Below are positions 1 through 7,748 of a stretch of 53,360 nt of DNA, one piece after another (position 1 is the first letter of the stretch; every line of letters starts with the position of its first letter). Below the pieces are notes generated by a model. That model did no database searches. It saw only the letters and a program-made list of their open reading frames with translations, and was not told the origin of the DNA. This DNA comes from Luminiphilus sp. (GTDB lineage Bacteria > Pseudomonadota > Gammaproteobacteria > Pseudomonadales > Halieaceae), in contig JAQXAF010000001.1 of NCBI GenBank assembly GCA_029253085.1, positions 1-53,360 on the forward strand, given 5' to 3'. Both the position numbers and the translations under genes were made by a program.

Positions 1-2
1 AA

Positions 3-914
3 CTGGATCGTGTCAACCGCCGCCACGTTGCAGCTGCAGCTGAAGAAGTTTTTGGCATATCTCATGCCTCGGTTAATCGGTCTTCGGTGCCACCGTGGCT
101 TTGGACTTTTGGCGGTGTCGGTTTTGGCGGTCTGTTACTGCTGTTTGCGCTGGGTTTCAGGGCCGGCCCATTACCCCTGCCAACTCCGTCAGCTGCCGAT
201 GATTTGGAGCCTGTTACCTCGATAACGGCGGCCGGTCTTGGTGCTGGCGCCGGGGAAGATGTGAGTACTGGGAGTGGGGCGCAGGCGGCGGGGTGGCTGA
301 TCAGCGAAAACTTAGCTCTCGAGCAGCTATGGCGGCTCAATAGTGACGCACCTTTTCCAGCGGGTATTTGTGGCGGCTCAGAGAATGAGGCAGGAGTCGA
401 TGGCCTGCGCTGTCTACAGGGGACTGCCCAAGTTTGGGATCCGATCATTGCCCTCAATCGTCCAGTGGTACTCGATATGCAAACCCCCGGACGCTTCTCG
501 GCAGCGACACTGGTGGTGGCTTTTGAGGGGGCGGTAGCCTGGGTGCTGAGTGATAACGCAGTAGAGCGCGTCAGGCTGGTCGATATGGCAACGGCTTGGC
601 GGGGTCGCTATCGCATGTTTTGGCAGCCACCCCAGGGGTGGGACCGACCGCTAGTGGAGGGGGATATTGATCCGGTTGTCACGGTGGTAGCAGAACTTTT
701 TGCAACACTGGATCAGCAGGTCACGCCGTTAACCGAACAGCGTTTTACCCCTGGCCTGGCAGAGCGAGTCCGGTTGTTTCAGGCCCAACAAAACCTGACT
801 GCCGATGGCGTTGTCGGTGTTCAAACCCTGTTAAAACTCAACGATGCATTGGGTAGAGGACTAGCCCCCGATGTGGCGCTGCGTCGTGCGCAGTGGCTAA
901 CGGAGGGGCCTTGA
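3..914 (+). CDS. gspA: GspA/ExeA-type secretion ATPase, C-terminal part (5' end outside window)
   Basis: This is the 3' part of a GspA/ExeA-like protein; the frame is open from the first codon at base 3 and ends at TGA 912-914. The visible 303 residues start with the tail of the AAA+ ATPase domain (VNRRHV..AAEEVFG), followed by a membrane segment at about residues 31-52. A periplasmic C39-peptidase-like region comes next, and a peptidoglycan-binding repeat lies near residues 250-285 (RLFQAQQ..TADGVVG). In this family the ATPase works with GspB to place the type II secretin in the outer membrane by engaging peptidoglycan. gspB starts one base after the stop, so the two are cotranslated. An internal GTG at base 87 is not the real start, because homology continues upstream of it. 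The Walker motifs lie outside the window. Confidence 0.85.
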   Translation: MDRVNRRHVAAAAEEVFGISHASVNRSSVPPWLWTFGGVGFGGLLLLFALGFRAGPLPLPTPSAADDLEPVTSITAAGLGAGAGEDVSTGSGAQAAGWLISENLALEQLWRLNSDAPFPAGICGGSENEAGVDGLRCLQGTAQVWDPIIALNRPVVLDMQTPGRFSAATLVVAFEGAVAWVLSDNAVERVRLVDMATAWRGRYRMFWQPPQGWDRPLVEGDIDPVVTVVAELFATLDQQVTPLTEQRFTPGLAERVRLFQAQQNLTADGVVGVQTLLKLNDALGRGLAPDVALRRAQWLTEGP

Positions 915-915
915 T

Positions 916-1899
916 ATGTCGATGATTCTTGATGCCTTAAAGCGCTCGCGAGAAGAGGGCGATAGGCCCACTGAGGTGCCCTCTATCGACACGAGTCACG
1001 AATTGACGGCGAAGGCAGGCGCACCTGCCCTTGGGTTAAAGGGGCTGGCTATCGGCATTGGGCTTGTTGTAACTATCGCTTTCAGCGTGTTGATGATTCA
1101 GGGTTCCCCCCAGATTCATTCAGGGGGGATATCCCAAAAAAACACGATGCAGCCGAACGGGGCGGCGCAAGCTGAAGCCCTTAGCACTCTGGGACGCGGC
1201 GCTACAAGGTCTCTGCCCGAGGTACCAGCACCTGCACTGACTCCCTCGGCTGAGGGCGCTTTGATAGAAGGCCAGCCGCAACGTAAAATAAACATCAGCG
1301 CACAAGACAATAGCCGTGTGGCCGCGCTGTATCGAGGGGTTGAGGCTCAGTCTGATTTCGATCTTGACGATCCTGCTTCAATGGCTGATTCGAACCTTCC
1401 GGCCGCGTCAGAGGGCTTCATTCCCAATGGGTTAGAAATGCAGAAGGCCCCCCGAGCATCGTCGCTTAGGCCGCCCTCTGAGGCCGTTGCTGAACGGCCG
1501 TTGCAGGCTTCTGGTGCGGCATCGACGGCGGCCCTGGGCCCCCTCGCTGGTGACGACGCGAGAGAGGATAATGACTCGGACCCTTTGCCTTTCGATATTG
1601 CAGCCGTGGTGAAGCGCGTTCAGGCGGAACTGGGGGAGCCTGCCCTGGTTGCTCACGGCACACCGCTTCTTGAGAACTTGTCACAGCTAAAAAAGAATGC
1701 GATTCCCACGGTTATGTACACGGTTCACGATTGGCGGCCGGCGGGTTCGTCCCAAGTGACGTTGAATGGCACGACATTGGGTGTGGGTCAGCAGCTCAGT
1801 GGCTTTAAGGTCGAAGAAATTCTTTCTGACAGTGTCATCCTAAGCTATCGCGGTACGGCTTTTCGGCTCAGGGCACTCAACAGCTGGGTTAATCTCTAA
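916..1899 (+). CDS. gspB: GspB-type type II secretion assembly protein
   Basis: A 327-residue inner-membrane protein that partners GspA/ExeA in type II secretin assembly. The N-terminus has the family signature MSMILDALKRSREE. A single membrane segment lies around residues 42-62 (LAIGIGLVVTIAFSVLMI). A long Ala/Pro/Ser-rich periplasmic linker follows. The C-terminal GspB domain, about residues 262-325, contains TVHDWRPAGSS, ..VTLNGTTLGVGQQL and ..RLRALNSWVNL. The ATG is one base from the gspA stop. Two oddities lie just after the membrane segment: a strong GC hairpin at 1105-1129 and an in-frame A-AAA-AAC heptamer at 1137-1143. The gene ends close to the convergent tas gene, with about 30 bases between them. 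Confidence 0.9.
   Translation: MSMILDALKRSREEGDRPTEVPSIDTSHELTAKAGAPALGLKGLAIGIGLVVTIAFSVLMIQGSPQIHSGGISQKNTMQPNGAAQAEALSTLGRGATRSLPEVPAPALTPSAEGALIEGQPQRKINISAQDNSRVAALYRGVEAQSDFDLDDPASMADSNLPAASEGFIPNGLEMQKAPRASSLRPPSEAVAERPLQASGAASTAALGPLAGDDAREDNDSDPLPFDIAAVVKRVQAELGEPALVAHGTPLLENLSQLKKNAIPTVMYTVHDWRPAGSSQVTLNGTTLGVGQQLSGFKVEEILSDSVILSYRGTAFRLRALNSWVNL
1105..1129 (+). repeat. Intragenic G/C hairpin in gspB
   Basis: Perfect 7-bp inverted repeat, TCCCCCC at 1105-1111 and GGGGGGA at 1123-1129, with an 11-base loop. It lies inside gspB just after the membrane-segment codons. A run of seven A residues follows at 1136-1142. What it does is unknown; it may only be local composition. Confidence 0.5.
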
Positions 1900-1930
1900 G
1901 CTCTAAATTCCAATTTTTGAGTGCTGGTGT

Positions 1931-2968
1931 TTAAGGTGCTGGGTCGGGAGTGGCTTGATGTATGGCCTTGATGCCTGCTCGAACTTCCTTCGACAGTACA
2001 ACGTCGAGGCTGCGTATATTTTGTTCCAACTGGGCCACACTGGTTGCCCCGATAATATTCGACAGGAGAAAGGGGCGATTGTTGACAAAAGCTAGTGCCA
2101 TTTGCGTTGGATTTAAGCCGTGTTCCTCCGCTAAGGCGACATAGCGCTCAGCCGCCTCCCATGTGGGCTCTGATGCATAGCGTGCAAAGCGCTTGAATAA
2201 AGCCAGCCTAGATCCTTCTGGAAGCGCGCCGTTGCGATACTTACCAGTCAGTAATCCCATGGCCAGTGGCGAATAGGCAAGCAGGCCAATGTTTTCGCGA
2301 TGGGAGATTTCGGCCAGGCCAATCTCATAGGTTCGGTTTAGCAAGCTGTAAGGGTTCTGTATTGATTGTGGCGGGGGTAGGCCTTCGCGGTCTGCGGTTT
2401 GTAAAAACGTCATGGCACCCCAGGGTGTTTCGTTGGAAAGTCCATAGCCGCGGATCTTGCCCTGCTGAATAAGCACTTTGAGAGTGCGTATGACATCCTC
2501 GATCGCTGTCCAGTTTGAGTCTGCGTCGGGCCGGTGGGTGTAGCCTCTCACCCCGAAGCAGTTCGTAGTACGCTCGGGCCAATGTAGCTGGTAAAGATCG
2601 ATATAGTCAGTCTTTAATCGTTGCAGACTTTTATCAACCGCCTCGACAAGGTGCTCCCGGATAAAACGCGGACCACCGCGTAAAAAGTCGAACTCCTCCC
2701 GAGGGCCTGTGGCTTTTGTTGCGAGTATCCAGTCTTCGCGCCGTCCCGAGTTAGCAAACCAGCTGCCTATGTACTGCTCGGTTCGTCCTTGAGTTTCTGC
2801 CCGTGGTGGCACGGGATACATTTCCGCAGCATCCATGAAATTAATACCATGCTCCAGCGCGTAATCAATTTGAGCGTGGGCTTCTTGTTCAGTGTTTTGC
2901 TCGCCCCAGGTCATGGTTCCTAGGCAGATGCGCGATACGGCATGCCCGTTGATATCAGTGAGACTCAT
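1931..2968 (-). CDS. tas: Tas-family NADP(H)-dependent aldo/keto reductase
   Basis: A 345-residue cytoplasmic TIM-barrel oxidoreductase of the aldo/keto reductase superfamily. The catalytic tetrad is visible: Asp46 and Tyr51 (NFMDAAEMY), Lys85 (ILATKATG) and His129 (LYQLHW). The insertion MYPVPPRAETQGRTEQYIG and the stretch LHWPERTTNCFG are typical of the Tas/YdhF-like branch rather than of voltage-channel beta-like members. Start ATG 2968 has GGAA seven bases upstream. The length matches E. coli Tas (346). The natural substrate of this branch is poorly known. In E. coli, Tas suppresses a tyrosine auxotrophy, but that does not prove the role here. It is a single gene between gspB (convergent) and phoA (same strand, 62 bases upstream). 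Confidence 0.9.
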   Translation of the reverse strand: MSLTDINGHAVSRICLGTMTWGEQNTEQEAHAQIDYALEHGINFMDAAEMYPVPPRAETQGRTEQYIGSWFANSGRREDWILATKATGPREEFDFLRGGPRFIREHLVEAVDKSLQRLKTDYIDLYQLHWPERTTNCFGVRGYTHRPDADSNWTAIEDVIRTLKVLIQQGKIRGYGLSNETPWGAMTFLQTADREGLPPPQSIQNPYSLLNRTYEIGLAEISHRENIGLLAYSPLAMGLLTGKYRNGALPEGSRLALFKRFARYASEPTWEAAERYVALAEEHGLNPTQMALAFVNNRPFLLSNIIGATSVAQLEQNIRSLDVVLSKEVRAGIKAIHQATPDPAP

Positions 2969-3030
2969 TTATGCATTCCAAAAAGTTGGGTTGAACGACG
3001 CGCTTCATTGTCTTTATGCGTCGGAGGGAA

Positions 3031-4422
3031 CTACAAGCCTAAAAAGTTTGCCATGACATCGTGCACTTCGCGTTGGCGCAGAAACGCGGGCACTAGACCT
3101 TCACCTACGTCATTGGCGAAAAGTGGGACATTAGCCCCGGTATGTTCTTCTGAGACAAAACCGTTGGTGGCGTAATTGATGGTCATCAAGCTGCCATCAG
3201 GCATTGTGAGGCGCGCGACGTGGCCCGGTGAGTAGACGGGGACCGGAATCTCAGCGTACAGGCTGGGCTCGGGAATAATTTGAGCGGCCTGGGCGTGATC
3301 GGACGTGACGATAATCAGAGTCTGTGGATGCGTCTCAGCAAAATTTAGCGCAACGCTCACAACCTCCTCAAGTTGCGCGATCTCACCAAGGGAGCCACAG
3401 GGATTGCGTACGTGGCTCTCCTTGTCGATAGAGGCCGATTCGACCATCAGAAATAAACCTTTATCGTTGTCCTGTGTCAGTCGATCGAGAGCAACTTCAG
3501 TTAACGCTGCCAACCCGGGGGTATTGCCATAGGCGGGATTGGATTCACAGGTGATGGGGTCTGGCTGAGTCACACTGCCTAGCCGCCAATCCAATTTGTT
3601 GAGGGTGCTGGTGTCGGGTTGTTCTGCTACGCGCCCATCAGAGCCTTGCAAGCGCACAGGAAGGTGGCCGGTGGCGAATAATCCGATTAATCGCTGGTTA
3701 GAGTCCGCTTGGGTCAGCATCGCGGGGTCCGTGACAATAGTTACCGGCTGGGACTCGGCCATCATTAGTGCGGTCTTTCCCGATGTGGGGTCGCCTGTGG
3801 TGAAGTGGCTAAGGCCCCCGCCAAGGATGACGTCAATAGGTGCTTTTATGATTTGCTCGGCAATTGAGCCGGGGCCACCATTCATGGTGGCGTCCTGTGG
3901 GCATCCCTCATAAGCAACGCTGTAAAGCTCACCGCCCAAAATAATATCGGGATTTTCACAGCCGCGGCTGGACACGTGGCTCATAAAGCTAGCAGGTGTC
4001 GCGTCGGTAACCGAGCTGCTACTTACGATGCCTGTCCTCAGGCCCGCTGCGTTCGCGCGCTGGGCGATGGTGATCAAATCTTCATCCGTAGCGCTCGTGC
4101 CAACCCGCCCCATCTGAGTCGTGATTCCAGTTGCCAAGGTCGTGGCGGTGTTCGCTGAGTCAGCGACATATACCCATTCAGTGTCTTTGCCCACGGTTTG
4201 AACCTGAACGGCAGCTCGGACTGGGAGGGTATCGATGATCAATTGACCGTCATGTCCTGCCAAAAAATTACGTCCCATCGTGACATGCTGGTCGTCGAAG
4301 CCGTCACCAATAATGAGAATTACCGAACGTCCGCCATGAGAGGTGGGGGGCGCCTCGGTTGGCTGGGCCGTAATCAGGCCACTGACGCTAATAAGAATGC
4401 AAAAAATGGGCGCGCGAAGCAT
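3031..4422 (-). CDS. phoA: Secreted alkaline phosphatase, PhoA family
   Basis: A 463-residue periplasmic metalloenzyme that releases phosphate from phosphomonoesters. The N-terminus MLRAPIFCILISVSGLITAQP is a signal peptide. The PhoA landmarks are all present: metal Asp40 (IIGDG), nucleophile Ser89 in VADSANTAT, DATPASF, ESASIDKESH (Glu, Asp and His ligands), TSDHAQA (Asp-His) and the late His of EEHTGANVP. All zinc and magnesium ligands therefore seem intact. An in-frame TTG at 4440 would add six residues. ATG 4422 is preferred because GGAG sits six bases upstream and the signal peptide then starts correctly. I found no clear Pho box in the 126-base gap to the divergent amt gene, so phosphate control is not shown. 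Confidence 0.9.
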   Translation of the reverse strand: MLRAPIFCILISVSGLITAQPTEAPPTSHGGRSVILIIGDGFDDQHVTMGRNFLAGHDGQLIIDTLPVRAAVQVQTVGKDTEWVYVADSANTATTLATGITTQMGRVGTSATDEDLITIAQRANAAGLRTGIVSSSSVTDATPASFMSHVSSRGCENPDIILGGELYSVAYEGCPQDATMNGGPGSIAEQIIKAPIDVILGGGLSHFTTGDPTSGKTALMMAESQPVTIVTDPAMLTQADSNQRLIGLFATGHLPVRLQGSDGRVAEQPDTSTLNKLDWRLGSVTQPDPITCESNPAYGNTPGLAALTEVALDRLTQDNDKGLFLMVESASIDKESHVRNPCGSLGEIAQLEEVVSVALNFAETHPQTLIIVTSDHAQAAQIIPEPSLYAEIPVPVYSPGHVARLTMPDGSLMTINYATNGFVSEEHTGANVPLFANDVGEGLVPAFLRQREVHDVMANFLGL

Positions 4423-4548
4423 AGGGAACTCCAGATTCAAGCCGAGTAAACAGCAATATTTTATTCAGATAGGGTACGGCGCTACTGGCACCGCCGCAAG
4501 GATATGGCATCATGCGCACCCGGATAGTTATTGTGGTGGTCAAAAACA

Positions 4549-5856
4549 ATGCACGTTTCACGAAAATCGGCTCTTCTTGCGTTATGCGCTCTCTTATTGC
4601 CTTTTCCCGCATTGGCTGGGGAGATTTCCTCCGCTGATACTGCGTGGATGTTGACCGCGACTGCGCTGGTTTTATTTATGACCTTGCCCGGCCTGTCGTT
4701 GTTCTACGGTGGATTAGTTCGGGTCCGAAATGTCTTGTCGGTGCTAATGCAGTGTTTTGCTTTGGCCGCGCTGATGTCAGTAGTCTGGTTTGTCGCGGGT
4801 TACACCCTGGCCTTTGGCTCTGCCGGTGTTGAGCAGGGCGCCTGGATTGGTGATCTTGGCAACCTAATGCTTATGGGTATTGATATTGACGGCGTCAATG
4901 GTTCAATTCCCGACGCCCTTTTTGTCATGTTCCAAATGACTTTTGCGATCATTACGCCCGCCCTAATTATTGGTGGTTTCGCCGAGCGTATTCGGTTTTC
5001 AGCGCTGTTGTTATTCAGCACGGCCTGGTTGTTGCTTGTCTACGCACCTATTTGTCATTGGGTTTGGGGCGGTGGCTGGTTGGGCACCATGGGTCTTCAG
5101 GATTTTGCCGGTGGCACAGTGGTACACATCACTGCAGGTGTTGCCGCCTTGGTCGCCGCAATCATGATGGGACCGCGTCGGGGTTTTGGTTCGGTGGCGA
5201 TGCCGCCACACAACCTGACAATGACAGTGACCGGTGCCGGTATGCTGTGGGTAGGTTGGTTCGGATTTAATGCCGGTTCGGCAGTGGCGGCGGACCAGAG
5301 TGCTGCCATGGCGATGCTGGTGACACATCTGTCTGCGGCTTGCGGTGCCCTGGCGTGGATGGCGATGGAATGGTTGCGTCACGGCAAGCCCTCGGTTCTG
5401 GGCATCGTGACTGGCATGGTTGCCGGTCTAGGCACGATTACACCGGCATCGGGCTCAGTGGGGCCGGCAGCGGCGGTTGTGATAGGACTAACTGCAGGGG
5501 TCGTTTGCTATTTTGCGACGATTACCCTAAAAAATCGCCTAAAAATTGATGACAGTCTCGATGTTTTTCCCGTCCACGGGGTCGGAGGTATTTTGGGTAC
5601 GCTGCTGGCAGGTATCTTTTGCTCGCCGAATCTCGGCATCTTTAGTGGCAACGGCTTCTCTGAGGGTATTACCAGTATTGGTGGTCAGCTTGCCGTTCAG
5701 GCGACGGGTGTTGGTGCAACTTTTCTCTACACCCTGGTCGTGAGCTACATTCTCTTTAAGGTGGTCGATGCGCTCGTGGGTCTTCGCGTTGACAGTGATG
5801 AAGAGACCATCGGGCTCGATTTGGTGCTTCACGATGAGCGAGGCTACGACCTCTAG
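4549..5856 (+). CDS. amtB: AmtB-type ammonium transporter
   Basis: A 435-residue polytopic inner-membrane protein that moves ammonium/ammonia into the cell. The cleaved signal peptide (ALLLPFPALAG) followed by about eleven hydrophobic helices is the Amt pattern. The pore histidine pair is visible as His170 in APICHWVWGGG and the His of VFPVHGVGG. FYGGLVR and the GFNAGSA region are also typical. ATG 4549 was chosen because it places the signal peptide at the N-terminus; an in-frame TTG at 4531 would add six residues, and the upstream ribosome site is weak. No glnK lies beside it, unlike the common glnK-amtB pair, so PII control must come from elsewhere. The C-terminal tail (ETIGLDLVLHDERGYD) keeps the PII-contact type sequence. 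A hairpin follows at 5881-5902. Confidence 0.93.
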   Translation: MHVSRKSALLALCALLLPFPALAGEISSADTAWMLTATALVLFMTLPGLSLFYGGLVRVRNVLSVLMQCFALAALMSVVWFVAGYTLAFGSAGVEQGAWIGDLGNLMLMGIDIDGVNGSIPDALFVMFQMTFAIITPALIIGGFAERIRFSALLLFSTAWLLLVYAPICHWVWGGGWLGTMGLQDFAGGTVVHITAGVAALVAAIMMGPRRGFGSVAMPPHNLTMTVTGAGMLWVGWFGFNAGSAVAADQSAAMAMLVTHLSAACGALAWMAMEWLRHGKPSVLGIVTGMVAGLGTITPASGSVGPAAAVVIGLTAGVVCYFATITLKNRLKIDDSLDVFPVHGVGGILGTLLAGIFCSPNLGIFSGNGFSEGITSIGGQLAVQATGVGATFLYTLVVSYILFKVVDALVGLRVDSDEETIGLDLVLHDERGYDL

Positions 5857-5880
5857 CGTTCTGCAAGGTGAGCTTCTCTC

Positions 5881-5902
5881 AGGGCCCCTGCTTTGGGGCC
5901 CT
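5881..5902 (+). terminator. amtB: Terminator-like hairpin after amtB
   Basis: Perfect 8-bp inverted repeat AGGGCCCC / GGGGCCCT with a 6-base loop, 25 bases after the amtB stop. The following sequence (TGATTAG) is only weakly T-rich. It may work bidirectionally for amtB and the convergent antiporter gene, or depend on other factors. Confidence 0.55.
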
Positions 5903-5970
5903 TGATTAGTGGAGTTGCCCGAGAGCGTGGCCGGATTGACCGACGGCCGCAAATTGCAACGGTTTCTCTC

Positions 5971-7140
5971 CTAATCCCTTCTTAATGCATCATTACTGGC
6001 AATGGGCGTGGGAAACCGTGTTACGACTAGATAGCTCGAGACGAGCAACGTAAGAATGGTGGTGGCCTGAATCAGCGTGTGAGCCGTCGGGCTGAGGCGG
6101 CCCGATTCCAGAGCGACTACGGCGATGAGTAAGGCGAATTCGCTGCATTGACCTAGCCGAAAGCCCAGATTCCAGGCTAACTTTGGCGACTCACTGACGC
6201 CTCGCAATAGCATTTGGTAGACCAGCGGTTTGAGGCACAAATAGCTTAAGGCCAAAACAACCGCCGCTGCCGCGACACCGGGTAGGGCAGAAACGTCGAA
6301 TTGCGCCCCCACAGAAAAAAAGAAAATGACGAGAAAAAAATCGCGAAGGGGTTTTAGGCTCACTGCAATATATTGAGCGATAGGACTCGTAGCCACTGCC
6401 ACTCCAGCGATAAACGCACCGACCTCCGCGCTTAATCCCATGAGTGCCGCCAGTTCTGCCACCCCAAGGCACCAACCGACTGAGAGCAAAAATATGTATT
6501 CGTGGTATCGGTCAAATCGCGCGATGAGTGGAATTAATATAAAGCGAACCGCAGCCCAGCAGCTCAGTACGAGTAAGGGCAGCATGATCATGGGGCGGGC
6601 GAGCGACCACACCACAGAGCTCTCAGAGTCACCGCTTTGTAACCACACCAGTACAATAATGGCGATCAGGTCTTGAAAGAGCAGTAATGCAACCAGTACT
6701 TCGCCTAGGTGTTTATGGTGTAAAACCGTCGTTGGCAGTAACTTGATACCAATAATGGTGGAGGAAAACATCAGTGCCGTGCCGACTAATAAAGCATCGC
6801 TGTGTTCAAAACCAAAGCCCCGCGTAATGGCGTACCCCACGGCGATATAAATGCCCGAGCTGGCCAGAGCAACCCAGCTGGAGCTCTTCATACTGTTGAG
6901 GAGCGCTTTGGGCTGCATGTCGAGGCCGAGCAGGAATAAGAGAAAAATGATCCCCACATGCCCCGCGTCGCTGACTAAGGCGGTATTGCTAACCAAACCG
7001 GTGCCGAATGGACCCAAGGCAGCGCCCAAAATAATGTAGGCAATGATAATAGGTTGGCGGGTATACAGCGCAATGGAGGCGAACACTGCCGCCCCCAAAA
7101 ATATGGCAGCGAAAGTAAAGGTTATGCCGCCAAAATCCAT
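5971..7140 (-). CDS. CPA2-family monovalent cation/proton antiporter (KefB-like membrane domain)
   Basis: A 389-residue polytopic inner-membrane protein of the Na+/H+ exchanger (CPA2) fold. Visible family features are IIAYIILGAALGP in helix 2, SNTALVSDAGHVGIIFLLFLLGLD, the STIIGIKLLP stretch, and LSAEVGAFIAGVAVA, an acidic site typical of CPA2 exchangers. The C-terminal TrkA-N nucleotide-binding domain of KefB/KefC is missing, so it is a short, membrane-only exchanger. ATG 7140 follows a GGGGG ribosome site; a TTG at 7188 would add 16 polar residues and is less likely. It probably serves pH or K+/Na+ balance, but the ion is not readable from sequence. It is divergent from the small membrane gene at 7318. 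Confidence 0.85.
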   Translation of the reverse strand: MDFGGITFTFAAIFLGAAVFASIALYTRQPIIIAYIILGAALGPFGTGLVSNTALVSDAGHVGIIFLLFLLGLDMQPKALLNSMKSSSWVALASSGIYIAVGYAITRGFGFEHSDALLVGTALMFSSTIIGIKLLPTTVLHHKHLGEVLVALLLFQDLIAIIVLVWLQSGDSESSVVWSLARPMIMLPLLVLSCWAAVRFILIPLIARFDRYHEYIFLLSVGWCLGVAELAALMGLSAEVGAFIAGVAVATSPIAQYIAVSLKPLRDFFLVIFFFSVGAQFDVSALPGVAAAAVVLALSYLCLKPLVYQMLLRGVSESPKLAWNLGFRLGQCSEFALLIAVVALESGRLSPTAHTLIQATTILTLLVSSYLVVTRFPTPIASNDALRRD

Positions 7141-7317
7141 AGAACCCCCGTGATAATCAATAACGTGTGCAGCAATGATTTTGCACAATGCCCAACTTCG
7201 GCTCAGACAAGCTGCAGATTAGGTAGCAATTGGCTTTGCTTTGCCGGCCGGTTTCTTTCAAACTACGCGCGCTGAATATTAACGGCTAAATTGATCTCAT
7301 TTGAAAGGAAAAATTCG

Positions 7318-7428
7318 ATGTCTCAAAGTAATTTGTCTGACGGCGCTGCGGATGGTCTAGCCGCTGTCATTATTGTCTCCGTAGTCGTGACATGGGTGGT
7401 GTTTTGGCTCGGTGGTATGCCCGCCTAA
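7318..7428 (+). CDS. Small single-span membrane protein, 36 residues
   Basis: A short gene starting at ATG 7318 with AAAGGA eight bases upstream and ending at TAA 7426-7428. The product begins MSQSNLSDGAADGLAAV. A single hydrophobic helix follows (IIVSVVVTWVVFWLGG), ending MPA. It fits a one-helix inner-membrane peptide with its N-terminus rich in Asp and Ser. I do not recognise a named family. The strong ribosome site, the exact fit between flanking genes and the seven-base gap to the convergent DUF2970 gene argue that it is real. Its promoter region lies in the 177-base gap it shares with the divergent antiporter gene. The function is unknown; small proteins of this kind often stabilise or tune a larger membrane complex. 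Confidence 0.6.
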   Translation: MSQSNLSDGAADGLAAVIIVSVVVTWVVFWLGGMPA

Positions 7429-7435
7429 GTTAGCA

Positions 7436-7660
7436 TCAGTGCGCTACGATCCATTGCACCAATAGCGCCAAGCTGCCAACGAAAATTGCCGCGAAGACCA
7501 ATCCCGCGACAATAAACATCCCGGGGCTGCCACCGCTGAAATCCCGCTCACGATTTTTAGCGCTCTGCACGCCTAAGGCCGCAGCAAAAATGCTTTGCAG
7601 TAGATGCCGCCAAGAAAGCTTGGCGGCTGGGGTGTCTGTGTCGTTGTCACTGTTGGTCAT
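7436..7660 (-). CDS. DUF2970 family small membrane protein
   Basis: A roughly 74-residue protein matching the DUF2970 pattern: a short polar N-terminus, then WRHLLQSIFAAALGVQSAKNRERDFS, a Gly/Pro linker and one membrane helix (GMFIVAGLVFAAIFVGSLALLVQWIV). The family is common in proteobacteria and has no assigned function. The start is uncertain: ATG 7660 has a poor ribosome site, while GTG 7678, six codons upstream, has GGGGTG before it and may be the true start. It lies 71 bases downstream of metH on the same strand and could be cotranscribed with it. Confidence 0.75.
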   Translation of the reverse strand: MTNSDNDTDTPAAKLSWRHLLQSIFAAALGVQSAKNRERDFSGGSPGMFIVAGLVFAAIFVGSLALLVQWIVAH

Positions 7661-7748
7661 GTTTGTTTTCAGTATCACTGCCGTTCACCCCGACAACGAT
7701 ACCAACTCGTCCCCCCTGGCGTCGCGATTTTTTTCAGTGAAGCCGGTT

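Noticed and set aside
62-457. 131-codon minus-strand open frame at the window start
   Set aside because: Shadow of gspA; Pro/Ser-rich composition without motifs and no ribosome site.
4486-4505. TGGCAC element before amtB resembling a sigma-54 -24 box
   Set aside because: The -12 GC (TTGCT) is missing at the required 10-base distance; the sequence there is CAAGG.
5539-5952. 137-codon minus-strand open frame over the end of amtB
   Set aside because: It is antisense to conserved AmtB codons and crosses the hairpin; no protein features.
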